Below are positions 8,679 through 17,770 of a stretch of DNA of 38,449 bases, piece by piece. The translations under genes and the position numbers were made by a program. This DNA comes from an uncultured Solobacterium sp. (GTDB lineage Bacteria > Bacillota_I > Bacilli_A > Erysipelotrichales > Erysipelotrichaceae): contig URHY01000013.1 of the NCBI GenBank assembly GCA_900547815.1, positions 1 through 38,449 on the forward strand, given 5' to 3'. Each line of letters opens with the position of its first letter. Within the stretch, counting starts at the first letter, position 1. The notes beneath the pieces are model-generated. The model was not told the origin of the DNA. It saw only the letters and a program-made list of their open reading frames with translations, and did no database searches.

Positions 8679-11321
8679 CTAGAACGCAAAGAACGGACCT
8701 CCATTCTCTAAATCATCTAATTGTTTGGATTTTTGGTTCCATATAAAAGCAATTGAATATTTTCCGTTTTTTTGTGCATTCCAAGGATCATATACATTCA
8801 CATAGCCATTTTCATAGCCATACAATAAGATTTCATGTGATCCTGCACCCGTAAATGTACCTACACCAACGGCAGCCGCAACCAATTTACCTGCTTTTAA
8901 ATTTCCAATCAATTGCGTATAAGTTAAATTATTCTGATATGCCAATCCAAATTCATCTCTAACAACTGTGAATGCACCACCAGAAGTACCTAACTCACTA
9001 CTAGTATTCATATATCCAGCATTATGGAATTTCATTCCGATATCTGCAGGCGTGTAATTTGTACCTTTATAATAATTTATAATCATTGCTGATGTTGTTG
9101 GACAACATCCCGTACCACCAAAGCCATATCCTCCAATAGATATATTTGCCCATCGAGGATCTCTTTGACACAAATAATGAATATTTGAAACCGCACTACG
9201 ATATATGTATCCATTTCCATCAATATATAATGTTTTACTTCCCAAAGTAATCGTTCTATTAGCCGCCATTAAACCAACAGAACCACCATTTGAATCATTC
9301 TCTACATAGAAATAGAAAGAGTAAAGATCTGTTGTCACAACACCTGTTTTACGAGCTCCATCATCACCTAAATAATACCAATCTGTATTGTTTAAACATA
9401 ACCAACCCGTCTTCATAGCACCATCTTCTAAGAAATAATACACACTATTTCCGACTTGTTGCCATCCATTTTTAGCCATTTCAAAAGTATTTGAATCAAA
9501 ATAATACCAAATACTATTTATAAATTTCCAACCTGAAACTTTCTGACCATTTTGATCAAGCCAATACGTATGTTCATTCTCCATGTACCAACCTGTAATC
9601 AATTTTCCACTCGCATCAAAATGATATGTTTTCTCTTCAAGAATCTGCGTACCCGTTAATGCATATCCATCCGCATTGACATAATACCAGCCACTCTTCA
9701 CTTTGATCCAAGTATTCACATCATATTCTAATGTCTTTTGGTTCATAAAACGCGTACCCAAAGAATCCACTTCCATCACGTGCAATTCTTTCGATTGATC
9801 CCACAAACCATCTTCACCAACATAAAAATCATTGATCCACTGATTTTTAGCCAGCTTGCCATCAAAGTCAACATAATAATTGCCAACCCATTGATTTTTC
9901 AACATTACACCCGAATTGTTAAAGTAATACGTATCTTCATTGATTACTTGCCAACCCGTTACAACATAACCTGCATTATTAAAATAATAAGTAGCATTAT
10001 TAATAGATTCAAATCGACTTACTGGATATGTACCATCTCCATATCGATACCACCATTTACCATTAAATACCCAACGATTCGGTGTCCATAAACCATTTTC
10101 ATTGACATAGGCATCATCGATCCATTGATTTTTGGCAATAGTCCCATCTTCTTTTACATAATAATTACCAACCCAAGTATTTGTAGCCATTATGCCATTA
10201 GGACCTAAATAATAATTACCAACCCAAACTTTTGTTAACATACAACCAGATGCATTAAAGCAATACCAATTGGAATCAATCTCTTGCCAACCAATAACCA
10301 TATTTCCATCCACATCAAAATAATATGTAGAACCACTTATCTTTTCAAATTTGTTTGTAGCATAAGTTCCATCACCATAGCGATAACGCCATTTGTTATT
10401 TTGCTTTACCAACTTAGATGGCGACCACAAACCATTCTCGTCCACATAATAACTACCAATCCAAGTCTTTATGGCCATTGTACCATCCGATTGTAAATAA
10501 TAATTTCCAACCCATGTATTTGTCAGCATAGATCCATTCGCATTGAAATAATACCATTTTGATTGAATCTGTTGCCAACCTGTTACCATATATCCATCTG
10601 CATCAAAATAATATGTAGAACCATTGATGACTTCAAACTTATTTTGAGCATACGTTCCATCACCATGACGATACCACCATTTTCCATTATTGATCCAAGT
10701 GTTTGGTTGCCATACTCCATCATTATTCACATAACGATCATTGATCCAAGTATTTGTAGCCATTGTACCATCCGATTGTAAATAATAACTTCCAACCCAT
10801 GTATTTGTCAGCATAGACCCATTCGCATTGAAATAATACCATTTTGATTGAATCTGTTGCCAACCTGTGACCATATATCCATCTACATCAAAATAATATG
10901 TCGAACCATCAATCACATCAAACTTATTTTTTGGAAAACTACCATCGCCATAACGATACCACCATTTTCCATTATTGATCCAAGTGTTTGGTTGCCATAC
11001 TCCATTACTATCTACATACCGATTATTGATCCATTGGCTTTTAGCCATTTTCCCATCTGAACCCACATAATGATTATCAATCCATTGATCACATTGAATT
11101 ATTCCTGACTCATTAAAATAGTAAGATTCTCCATCAATTTGTTGCCAACCAATCGCAAAGGAACCATCTTCCTTTGTATACATATCATGCGTTTCATTCC
11201 ATCCCAATTGAGTTGTTGTTTCTTCTACAGGCTCTTGGGCTTCTGTCTCTTCAGCTAAAATAGGCATACTTGTAGTCATCAACATAAACATTGGAATCAT
11301 TACCAATTTCTTAAAATTCAT
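8679..11321 (-). CDS. Secreted C39-like cysteine peptidase with N-terminal cell-wall-binding repeats
   Basis: An 880-residue secreted protein. Signal peptide at 1-23 (MNFKKLVMIPMFMLM start). Residues ~35-700 are almost entirely wall-binding repeats, including four long modules of ~95 residues that start with WWYRYGDG or its equivalent. The C-terminal ~163 residues form a papain-fold Peptidase_C39_2 domain: GTGCCPTTSAMI with catalytic Cys739 (family consensus GCGPT), SHEILLYGY with His829 and VYDPWN with Asp845. Free-standing domains of this family act as secreted cysteine peptidases or amidases, so a peptidoglycan cross-link or surface-protein substrate is inferred. The order is inverted relative to the two neighbouring hydrolases, whose catalytic domain comes first. 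It starts 14 nt after the GT4 gene, with AAAGGGG 9 nt before the ATG, and sits 10 nt before the lysozyme gene, so it belongs to the glycosyltransferase operon. Confidence 0.87.
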   Translation of the reverse strand: MNFKKLVMIPMFMLMTTSMPILAEETEAQEPVEETTTQLGWNETHDMYTKEDGSFAIGWQQIDGESYYFNESGIIQCDQWIDNHYVGSDGKMAKSQWINNRYVDSNGVWQPNTWINNGKWWYRYGDGSFPKNKFDVIDGSTYYFDVDGYMVTGWQQIQSKWYYFNANGSMLTNTWVGSYYLQSDGTMATNTWINDRYVNNDGVWQPNTWINNGKWWYRHGDGTYAQNKFEVINGSTYYFDADGYMVTGWQQIQSKWYYFNANGSMLTNTWVGNYYLQSDGTMAIKTWIGSYYVDENGLWSPSKLVKQNNKWRYRYGDGTYATNKFEKISGSTYYFDVDGNMVIGWQEIDSNWYCFNASGCMLTKVWVGNYYLGPNGIMATNTWVGNYYVKEDGTIAKNQWIDDAYVNENGLWTPNRWVFNGKWWYRYGDGTYPVSRFESINNATYYFNNAGYVVTGWQVINEDTYYFNNSGVMLKNQWVGNYYVDFDGKLAKNQWINDFYVGEDGLWDQSKELHVMEVDSLGTRFMNQKTLEYDVNTWIKVKSGWYYVNADGYALTGTQILEEKTYHFDASGKLITGWYMENEHTYWLDQNGQKVSGWKFINSIWYYFDSNTFEMAKNGWQQVGNSVYYFLEDGAMKTGWLCLNNTDWYYLGDDGARKTGVVTTDLYSFYFYVENDSNGGSVGLMAANRTITLGSKTLYIDGNGYIYRSAVSNIHYLCQRDPRWANISIGGYGFGGTGCCPTTSAMIINYYKGTNYTPADIGMKFHNAGYMNTSSELGTSGGAFTVVRDEFGLAYQNNLTYTQLIGNLKAGKLVAAAVGVGTFTGAGSHEILLYGYENGYVNVYDPWNAQKNGKYSIAFIWNQKSKQLDDLENGGPFFAF
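10470..11040. repeat. Tandem 285-bp repeats encoding 95-residue wall-binding modules
   Basis: Two adjacent units within the C39 peptidase gene keep a 285-bp period (for example the same gtatttgtcagcataga string at 10516 and 10801). They are mostly identical by eye. Each encodes one complete long wall-binding module; more diverged units continue to about 10020. Confidence 0.75.
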
Positions 11322-11335
11322 TTTTCAATTCCCCT

Positions 11336-12493
11336 TTATTTCTTAAACTCTTCAATAATTGATTCTACCTTACGCTCTACTGTATCCCACGTAAAATTCT
11401 CACACAATCTTTGATAAGACAATTTTGTAGCCTGAATTCGACTCTCTTTATCATTGATTGCTTCTTCTAATGCTGGAAGCAATAACTCCTCAGAATTATT
11501 ATCGATAATTGTTCCATAATCTTTATTGATTACAAGTTCTTTAGAACCACCACGAGCCGTTGTGACAATATAACACTCACAAGCAGCCGCTTCTAAAACA
11601 GAAGTTGAAAAACCTTCTGAAAAAGAAGGAAGACAAAAGATATCTGAATCATCTAATAAAGCAACAATATGATTAAAATCAATACGACCTAAAGGAATAA
11701 TATGATCATTCTTTCTTTGATCAATATACGCTTCTAAATCTCCTTCACCTGCAATAAACAAGTACACGTCATCTCTTTTTTTATTAATTTCTGACATCAC
11801 ATTCAATAATTGAGGAATTCCTTTTTCAGGTAATAATCTTCCCGTAAATGTAATAACTGTCGCATCTTTTGGAATATTATATTTCTTGCGATACTCTTCA
11901 CATTTATGTTTTCTTAATTCATCCACCTCATATACATCGATTGAATTATATAAAACTCCACTTGCCTCAATATGAAAATGTTTTAACCATTCATTGCAAG
12001 CTAATGAAACCCCATAGTAACGATCGCAATGTCTTTTGTCTAACATTGTTAATCCATGTTCATAAATAGAACCAAAGAAATCTAGTACTTTATTGTTGAC
12101 AGATAAATGTGAAGTACCATGCTCAATCGTTATGCATGGAATATGATTCTTTTCAGCAAATTTCATGGCCACTAAAGAATGACGATAAAAACGCGTATTG
12201 ACAATCACCAAATCAAAATTTTCTTTTTCCAAAATAGAAATAATCTTTTTATATTCACTATCCTTTTTTAAAAATGGATAACGCCCCTTTAAAAAAGGAT
12301 AACAATTAAATCGATATATACGAGTGTCGTGCATCACTTCATAATTAGGCATATCCCCAATTTTTGATGTAACCACAACGGGCTCATTCCCTTTTTCAAT
12401 TAGTTTTTTACATAAATTTAAAGTATAACGCTCTACACCACCCATATGCGGCAAGTGCTGTGCAGAAAAAATACAAACTTTTTTATTCGCCAT
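11336..12493 (-). CDS. GT4-family glycosyltransferase
   Basis: A 385-residue cytoplasmic GT-B enzyme of family GT4. The N-terminal domain opens with VCIFSAQHLPHMGGVERY, the glycine-rich acceptor-side loop. The C-terminal domain has TGRLLPEKGIPQLL and the nucleotide-sugar motif SFSEGFSTSVLEAAACECY (E-x7-E). Sugar donor and acceptor cannot be read from the sequence. I chose MANKKVCIFS because GGGGAGGA lies about 9 nt upstream; the longer frame to 12514 adds seven residues without its own ribosome binding site. It overlaps the end of the LicD gene by 11 nt and is followed after 14 nt by the C39 peptidase gene. It probably adds a sugar to the polymer that LicD modifies. Confidence 0.88.
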   Translation of the reverse strand: MANKKVCIFSAQHLPHMGGVERYTLNLCKKLIEKGNEPVVVTSKIGDMPNYEVMHDTRIYRFNCYPFLKGRYPFLKKDSEYKKIISILEKENFDLVIVNTRFYRHSLVAMKFAEKNHIPCITIEHGTSHLSVNNKVLDFFGSIYEHGLTMLDKRHCDRYYGVSLACNEWLKHFHIEASGVLYNSIDVYEVDELRKHKCEEYRKKYNIPKDATVITFTGRLLPEKGIPQLLNVMSEINKKRDDVYLFIAGEGDLEAYIDQRKNDHIIPLGRIDFNHIVALLDDSDIFCLPSFSEGFSTSVLEAAACECYIVTTARGGSKELVINKDYGTIIDNNSEELLLPALEEAINDKESRIQATKLSYQRLCENFTWDTVERKVESIIEEFKK

Positions 12494-13370
12494 AAATCGG
12501 TTCCTCCCCCTCAAACTGAATAACTAATGGTGCATGATTGACTCTTTTTTCTACTGGAGGAATCTGCATATAGTCACTATAAACTTTCTTTAAAAACACA
12601 TCATTATTTGCAGGAATATACGCCTCAATTGTTTCAAACGGAATCTTTTTAAGTGGCAATAAATCCGCTTTTTTGATTTTATCTTTTAAACAACCCGTAT
12701 ATTCATAAGACGTTACATATTCACAATTTACATCATTAAAGGAAGTACTCACCTTTTTAAACTTCTTATACAAAAAGCTAGGCGTGATATGGAACAACTT
12801 TAAACCATAGTGTGCTACCATACATCCAAAGTGCAATACATGATATTTAAATCCTGTATATGGAATGTGTGGTGATCCTGAGCCCGAAAGAAACAACAAT
12901 TTACCATATAATGTAGATTTTCTTAATAAACGCTTCTGATCTTCGACAGAAGCAGGCACATTATCAAATGGAAAAATATCCATAAAAATACGACAATTAC
13001 ATTTCAAGTCTTTAGTCATTTCCGTCACAAACACTGTATTCTTACGTTGTACATGTGTTACCGTGCACGCATAACGCGAATCAATTTCAGGCGTTAATAA
13101 TTCATAATGATCCGCTAATTCTTTATCAAAGACTTCCATTAACTTATCATAATCTTTACGAAGCATTCCCACATCAATATCATCGTCCCAAGGAATAAAT
13201 CCCTTATGTCGCACTGCACCGATTGCAGTTCCATAAATCAAAAAACATGGAAGATCATATTTGTCACAAACGTCCAATACATCCTTCAACATCTGTGTCT
13301 GAACACTTTGCAGCTTTTTTAATACAACCGGATCATACTGTTTATATAATACATTACTCACTTTACTCAC
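12483..13370 (-). CDS. LicD-family phosphotransferase
   Basis: A 295-residue protein of the LicD/fukutin nucleotidyltransferase-fold family. The hallmark stretch is at ~43-70: FLIYGTAIGAVRHKGFIPWD followed by DDIDVGM, whose Asp residues coordinate metal. The family transfers a phospho-alcohol, phosphocholine in pneumococcus and Haemophilus, onto surface glycans. Whether choline is the group here is not shown, since no choline kinase or cytidylyltransferase gene is in the window. The listed start is a GTG one base after the flippase stop. A second in-frame GTG at 13361 has GGGTGA 5 nt upstream and may be the true start, shortening the protein by three residues. Its operon partners are the flippase before it and a GT4 enzyme plus repeat-bearing hydrolases after it. 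Confidence 0.88.
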   Translation of the reverse strand: MSKVSNVLYKQYDPVVLKKLQSVQTQMLKDVLDVCDKYDLPCFLIYGTAIGAVRHKGFIPWDDDIDVGMLRKDYDKLMEVFDKELADHYELLTPEIDSRYACTVTHVQRKNTVFVTEMTKDLKCNCRIFMDIFPFDNVPASVEDQKRLLRKSTLYGKLLFLSGSGSPHIPYTGFKYHVLHFGCMVAHYGLKLFHITPSFLYKKFKKVSTSFNDVNCEYVTSYEYTGCLKDKIKKADLLPLKKIPFETIEAYIPANNDVFLKKVYSDYMQIPPVEKRVNHAPLVIQFEGEEPIYGE

Positions 13371-13371
13371 C

Positions 13372-14619
13372 CTAATCTTTTCTTAAAACTAATACTAAAC
13401 CAATAATAAACATAACAGTTATAGAGGCAATCCCAATTAAATAATCCAAACTTGCCCCAAAGATACCATAGTTTAACGTTAAAGTTTTGACCGATATCTG
13501 CGCAAGAACCATTGCGACTACATAAATATAGATCATAAATCTTTGTCTTCGGACTACAGTAAAAATATAAGACAGAATTGAATTCATACTTGTAAAACAT
13601 CCTGCGATAATTAATATCAAGAAAGAAGGTTTAACACTCTGTAAATCGACGCCATATACAAGTTCCAATAATGGAATTCCTAAGAAATAACATCCTGCGA
13701 AAACAACCAATGACAATAAGACATCAAATATCATTAATTTGACAACAGTATTAATAAATTTGTCTTTCGTTGAATTTAGCCATGTATTTGCGATAGATGT
13801 ATATAGCGGCACAAATATAAACATACAAAACAAATTAATAATATATGAAGGCATAAAAATGATATTATAGTATGTTTGAACACTTGAATCAAAATTCAAT
13901 TCAATCGCATTTTTAGGCACATTCACTATAAATGTTGTTAAAAAAGAACTGATAAATAAAGGAAAACAATTCTTAATCAATTGAATAATCTTATCCAGAT
14001 GAAACTCCATTTTAATTTGACTTATTCTTTTGATTAATTGTAAATCAAAGAAAGTAAGTTCCAATGCGGAATATATCATAGCTAAAACAATCGCAACAAT
14101 TAGATTCTTAAAACATAGTAAAGAAAACAAGATAACCAAATTGTATCCTAAGATTCGAATGATATAAGACATACCCGACAAAAATAGCTTATCGACTTGT
14201 TGAAAACGCGCAGAAAAGAGATCTGCGAAAACATCGCAAATCAAAAATAGACAATATAAAAAAGTAACTAACATCTTGTATGTATTAAAATGTAAGAAAA
14301 CAGAATAAATCAAACATCCAACCATCATAATAATGGTCATGAATATTTTTAAAGAAAAATAATCTGAAAACTTAAATTCTTCATTGATGTCAGAAACTTG
14401 AAATTGTCTTGTCCCAAACCAACCAATACTTAACATCAACTGACCTACACTGTAAGAAATTGAAAAAACACCCGCTTCATCAACTCCTAAAATACGTGTC
14501 ACATAAATCATCAATAAAAAGCTCGTTGCCGAACTACACATTGTACCCATTGTGTACCATAATGTGTTTTCCTTTAACGAAACTTTTTTATTTAATAAAT
14601 ACGCATATACATTATTCAT
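13372..14619 (-). CDS. Wzx-type polysaccharide flippase (MOP superfamily)
   Basis: A 415-residue integral membrane protein with about twelve hydrophobic segments. The N-terminal pattern (TLWYTMGTMCSSATSFLLMI, TRILGVDEAGVFSISYSVGQ) is typical of RfbX/Wzx flippases. These move undecaprenyl-linked sugars across the membrane. Next to a polyprenyl-phosphate GT2 enzyme and a DUF2304 protein, it matches the place of GacK in the streptococcal group A carbohydrate locus, where a flippase moves a lipid-linked side-chain sugar. A main-chain substrate is less likely because the window also has Wzm/Wzt. It overlaps the DUF2304 gene by 8 nt (ATGAATAA), with AAAGGATAAGG upstream. Confidence 0.88.
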   Translation of the reverse strand: MNNVYAYLLNKKVSLKENTLWYTMGTMCSSATSFLLMIYVTRILGVDEAGVFSISYSVGQLMLSIGWFGTRQFQVSDINEEFKFSDYFSLKIFMTIIMMVGCLIYSVFLHFNTYKMLVTFLYCLFLICDVFADLFSARFQQVDKLFLSGMSYIIRILGYNLVILFSLLCFKNLIVAIVLAMIYSALELTFFDLQLIKRISQIKMEFHLDKIIQLIKNCFPLFISSFLTTFIVNVPKNAIELNFDSSVQTYYNIIFMPSYIINLFCMFIFVPLYTSIANTWLNSTKDKFINTVVKLMIFDVLLSLVVFAGCYFLGIPLLELVYGVDLQSVKPSFLILIIAGCFTSMNSILSYIFTVVRRQRFMIYIYVVAMVLAQISVKTLTLNYGIFGASLDYLIGIASITVMFIIGLVLVLRKD

Positions 14620-14962
14620 TCGCCTTATCCTTTATCTCTTGTTTCAACATTGAAACTTCTTGTATCAATAAATTAATTTTATTCTTTTGCGTAGATACTA
14701 TCACTGTTAATGACATTGTGATAAAAATTAAAATGACGATAAAGACGCCAATCACCATATTTGAAGTTGTTTGAAATCTTAATAAATTCACAAAAAACAA
14801 GAAGAAACCCGGCCAAAGTGACAATAAAACTAAAATAATAATCGCAATCCACCATAATAATGAATACTTAACAGGAATCATATCTTTATGCAAAATTCGC
14901 ATAACGGTAAAAGCTAAAATACACGCAACAATAAAAATCGCGAATCTTAAATTGAATGGCAT
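14612..14962 (-). CDS. DUF2304 membrane protein (GacJ-like partner of a polyprenyl-phosphate GT2)
   Basis: A 116-residue membrane protein: three hydrophobic segments (about 5-22, 33-60, 69-92) and a charged coiled-coil tail (QKNKINLLIQEVSMLKQEIK). This is the usual size and layout of DUF2304. In group A Streptococcus the homologous GacJ binds the GT2 enzyme GacI and raises its activity. The position right after a GT2 gene, with a 3-nt gap, supports the same role. GGAGGG lies about 9 nt before the ATG. Confidence 0.82.
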   Translation of the reverse strand: MPFNLRFAIFIVACILAFTVMRILHKDMIPVKYSLLWWIAIIILVLLSLWPGFFLFFVNLLRFQTTSNMVIGVFIVILIFITMSLTVIVSTQKNKINLLIQEVSMLKQEIKDKANE

Positions 14963-14965
14963 ATA

Positions 14966-15682
14966 CTAATCCCTCCAAATTCCAATATTAATAATCGACA
15001 TTAAAACATTGATCATATAATATGCATTTTTCCAACTATGAATACTTGAAGTACCACCTTGTCTTTCATTCATCTTAACAGGTACTTCTGCCACTTTCAT
15101 TCCATGTTTCAATACTCTTGTTGTTGAGATTGGTTCAGGATATTCCGTTGGATAATTCATAGAAAAATCTTTGATCAAAGAACGATCGATGGCACGAAAA
15201 CCAGATGTAACATCATATAATTTGACGTGTGTAAAGAATTTAATAAATCCAGAAATCATACGAATTCCCATTTGACGCGCTTTTGTCGATTTAAATTCAC
15301 TAGTAGAGCCTTCGACAAAACGAGATCCAATTGTCATATTCGCATTACCATTTTCAATAGGTGCAACCAACGCATCTACAAATGAAATATCATGTTGGCC
15401 ATCACCATCAAATTGAATCGCAATATCATAACCATTCTCATATGCATACTTATAACCTGTTTGTACAGCACCACCAATACCCAAATTATGAACAAGCTGA
15501 ATATGTGGAATTTTATTTGCAGTCAAGATTTTTTCCGTACTATCAACAGACCCATCGTTGATTACAATCGTACTCAATTGACGAGTATGTGTTCGATTGT
15601 ATTCTAAAATAGTACTATATGTATTTAAAATGCTTTCCTCTTCATTATATGCAGGAATAATGATTAATACTTTTTCCTCCAT
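14966..15682 (-). CDS. GT2 polyprenyl-phosphate glycosyltransferase (DPM1/GacI-like)
   Basis: A 238-residue GT-A enzyme. It has VLIIIPAYNEEESI at the N-terminus, VINDGSVDST, a DGDGQHD metal-binding motif (~92-98) and YDVTSGFRAIDR, all typical of the dolichol/polyprenyl-phosphate sugar synthase branch. It has no C-terminal membrane domain, which fits a need for the DUF2304 partner. The expected product is an undecaprenyl-phosphate sugar for extracellular side-chain transfer. I chose MEEKVLIIIP: GGGGG lies 8 nt before the ATG, while the longer frame (to 15736) would start inside a terminator hairpin. The first gene of the downstream operon, it lies 17 nt past the hairpin's T-run (see 15699-15741). 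Confidence 0.88.
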   Translation of the reverse strand: MEEKVLIIIPAYNEEESILNTYSTILEYNRTHTRQLSTIVINDGSVDSTEKILTANKIPHIQLVHNLGIGGAVQTGYKYAYENGYDIAIQFDGDGQHDISFVDALVAPIENGNANMTIGSRFVEGSTSEFKSTKARQMGIRMISGFIKFFTHVKLYDVTSGFRAIDRSLIKDFSMNYPTEYPEPISTTRVLKHGMKVAEVPVKMNERQGGTSSIHSWKNAYYMINVLMSIINIGIWRD

Positions 15683-15698
15683 TTTATAACCCCCATTC

Positions 15699-15741
15699 AA
15701 AAAAAAGAATGTAATAACCGTTCTATATGTTATCACATTCT
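15699..15741 (-). terminator. Strong terminator hairpin just before the GT2 gene (possible attenuator)
   Basis: On the minus strand AGAATGTGATAAC pairs with GTTATTACATTCT, 13 bp including one G-U, around a 10-nt loop, and eight T follow. A matching A-run lies on the other flank. It sits 11 nt after the DUF2142 stop and 17 nt before the GT2 start codon. Confidence 0.9.
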
Positions 15742-15752
15742 AAAAAAATATT

Positions 15753-17744
15753 CTATCTTCCTATGACAATAAATAATATAGTACAAACTTCGGTAATATG
15801 GAAGAAAATATTACCTAACATCAAACTATGCTCTATTTTTGTAGCATCCTCTTTTAGCACAAATAAACCTCTTATGGCAATCAATAAAAGTGGAAGTACC
15901 GGCAAGAAGTAACGTCCTTGTACACCATATACCATATCAAGGAAAGTAGGTGTATAGCTGATTTGTAGTGCAATCAATACCATAAAGAAAACTCCCACAA
16001 ATAAAACAATTAACCATAGATTTTGACCTATACTGTATTTTTTATCTTTTTTTGTACCCATACAAGATAAAGCCAATAAACAACCAAAACCCATTAATTG
16101 GGTTGCCGGCATTGATATTTCAACCCATCCTAATGGAGAAGAAATCATTTGTGTTGTATAATCAGCTGTATAATTTTGAACGGTGCGCGTTAATAGAACC
16201 AATTCATCCTTAATATGCGTAAACAAGTAAGAGACACTATACGTCATATATTCATTTGGTAGACCTGGATCTGTAGGATGCATTATCCAGAATCGCCTAT
16301 TAAATAAAGCAACACCTACATAGGCAATGGCACAAATACCTAGTATGCCTACAATCGTTAATTCTTTACCTCTTTTAATTTTAAACTGCTCTTTTGGAAT
16401 CAAGAATCCTAGACCAAAGATTGGCAGATAAATAAACTTAATAGAAGCAATAACAGCTGCGCATAATGCCAATATAATAAAATCTTTTTTATTGATTTTT
16501 TCTTCACGATGAATCAAACTCAATAAATATCCAATTGTAAAGAAACAGATTCCAAACAAAATCGAATCATAATTATACGAACAAACTTGCTGCATCACCA
16601 TAGGTAATAAAGAAACAGTCAACAAAATTCGTTTCGCAAAGGCTGGAGCCAATTTAATTCCTTGCGAAATTAAAAATGCATAGAATAATAACGCAAAAAT
16701 ACGTCCTACAAAGGCAACTTGCGTACTATTTAAATGCATCAAACGTGCAAAGGTCATACCTAAAGTTTGTGGTATATACGCAAAAGAAGCTAAAGTTAAT
16801 GGTGCACGTGTTTTGGTTTCTCCTTTATAAGAAATTATTTGATGTCCTTTTAATTCTTGATACTCAATCGCATATGTTGATCTTTTTGGATGATGCTCTC
16901 TTATAAAATAGATAGAACCATCTTCATATAGATTAACATTTCCATGTTCATCAAATGCCTTTTTATGAAGTAGAACACTACTCTGTGAATAAGCTGTTAA
17001 ATAGTGTGACCACTCATCTGGTACACTAAATTGTGGTAATACCAACGAATAAATTAGACCGAAAATAAAAATCATCGAGAAAGCAATCGTCGATATATTC
17101 GTTTTTAAACAAACAAATACATAAAATAAAACAATACTCAACGTAAATAATAAAATAACCAACAAATATAAGCCTTTTATAGCCGCACAATTTCCACTCA
17201 CCACATCATAGGCAAGTCTAAAAGGAGCTGGCTGATCATTGATCATGCTTTGGGCAATCTTCGCAAATTGATTACGATTATTTTCTATTGTTCCAAATTT
17301 AATATTTGTCATACCATCCGAATATATTTCAAGCTCTACATTTTCCATATCGATTGGATCTGCATTCATCCTTAATACATTTATGTCATTCGTCAAATCT
17401 TTTTCTAAAATATCCCATGAATATATTACATTATTATCTTTCTTCAATAAAAAATGTAACATATTTTCAGAACCTGGATTTACATCATGCAGATGCACAC
17501 CCACTCCCGTTAAATAAGGAGTTACATTGGTTAACGTTTGGCGTATATGATTTCCTTCTAATCCAATCCATTTTTCTTTTTCTGTATCTGGTTTTGCGCT
17601 ATGAATCACATTGTCATTTGTAGCAAGCGGACAAACATATAATTTATAAGTAACAATAGAAGACATCATAAAAAACATTAGAAATATCAACATAAAAATG
17701 GTGAACTTCTTTTTGTTTCGGATTCCCTCTAATAATTTACTCAT
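15753..17744 (-). CDS. DUF2142 polytopic membrane protein, probable GT-C-like transferase
   Basis: A 663-residue membrane protein with a first hydrophobic segment at ~15-35, a soluble external region (~40-180) and about ten further hydrophobic segments. The external motif LVLPQFSVPDEWSHYLTAYS ('PDE--H') is the DUF2142 signature; the acidic pair resembles the first-loop Asp/Glu of GT-C enzymes. The family occurs in polysaccharide loci. A role in attaching lipid-linked side-chain sugars outside the cell, as proposed for GacL, is an inference. I chose MSKLLEGIRN because AGGAG lies 8 nt upstream. It is last in the rfbACBD unit, 26 nt after rfbD, and is followed by the strong hairpin. Confidence 0.78.
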   Translation of the reverse strand: MSKLLEGIRNKKKFTIFMLIFLMFFMMSSIVTYKLYVCPLATNDNVIHSAKPDTEKEKWIGLEGNHIRQTLTNVTPYLTGVGVHLHDVNPGSENMLHFLLKKDNNVIYSWDILEKDLTNDINVLRMNADPIDMENVELEIYSDGMTNIKFGTIENNRNQFAKIAQSMINDQPAPFRLAYDVVSGNCAAIKGLYLLVILLFTLSIVLFYVFVCLKTNISTIAFSMIFIFGLIYSLVLPQFSVPDEWSHYLTAYSQSSVLLHKKAFDEHGNVNLYEDGSIYFIREHHPKRSTYAIEYQELKGHQIISYKGETKTRAPLTLASFAYIPQTLGMTFARLMHLNSTQVAFVGRIFALLFYAFLISQGIKLAPAFAKRILLTVSLLPMVMQQVCSYNYDSILFGICFFTIGYLLSLIHREEKINKKDFIILALCAAVIASIKFIYLPIFGLGFLIPKEQFKIKRGKELTIVGILGICAIAYVGVALFNRRFWIMHPTDPGLPNEYMTYSVSYLFTHIKDELVLLTRTVQNYTADYTTQMISSPLGWVEISMPATQLMGFGCLLALSCMGTKKDKKYSIGQNLWLIVLFVGVFFMVLIALQISYTPTFLDMVYGVQGRYFLPVLPLLLIAIRGLFVLKEDATKIEHSLMLGNIFFHITEVCTILFIVIGR

Positions 17745-17770
17745 ACTAAATACTCCTATTTCTAATACAA

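Noticed and set aside
10020..11040. CRISPR-like array
   Set aside because: The regular repeats are coding modules of 95 residues in a continuous frame, without short spacers or cas genes.
4564..11060. Plus-strand open frames of 60-117 codons opposite the wall-binding repeat genes
   Set aside because: They are rich in Ile, His and Thr, lack ribosome sites and recur wherever the repeat modules are read backwards, so they are antisense shadows.
13367..13600. A 77-codon minus-strand frame at the end of the flippase gene
   Set aside because: It lies wholly within the flippase gene in another frame, is full of Cys and Tyr, and has no ribosome site.
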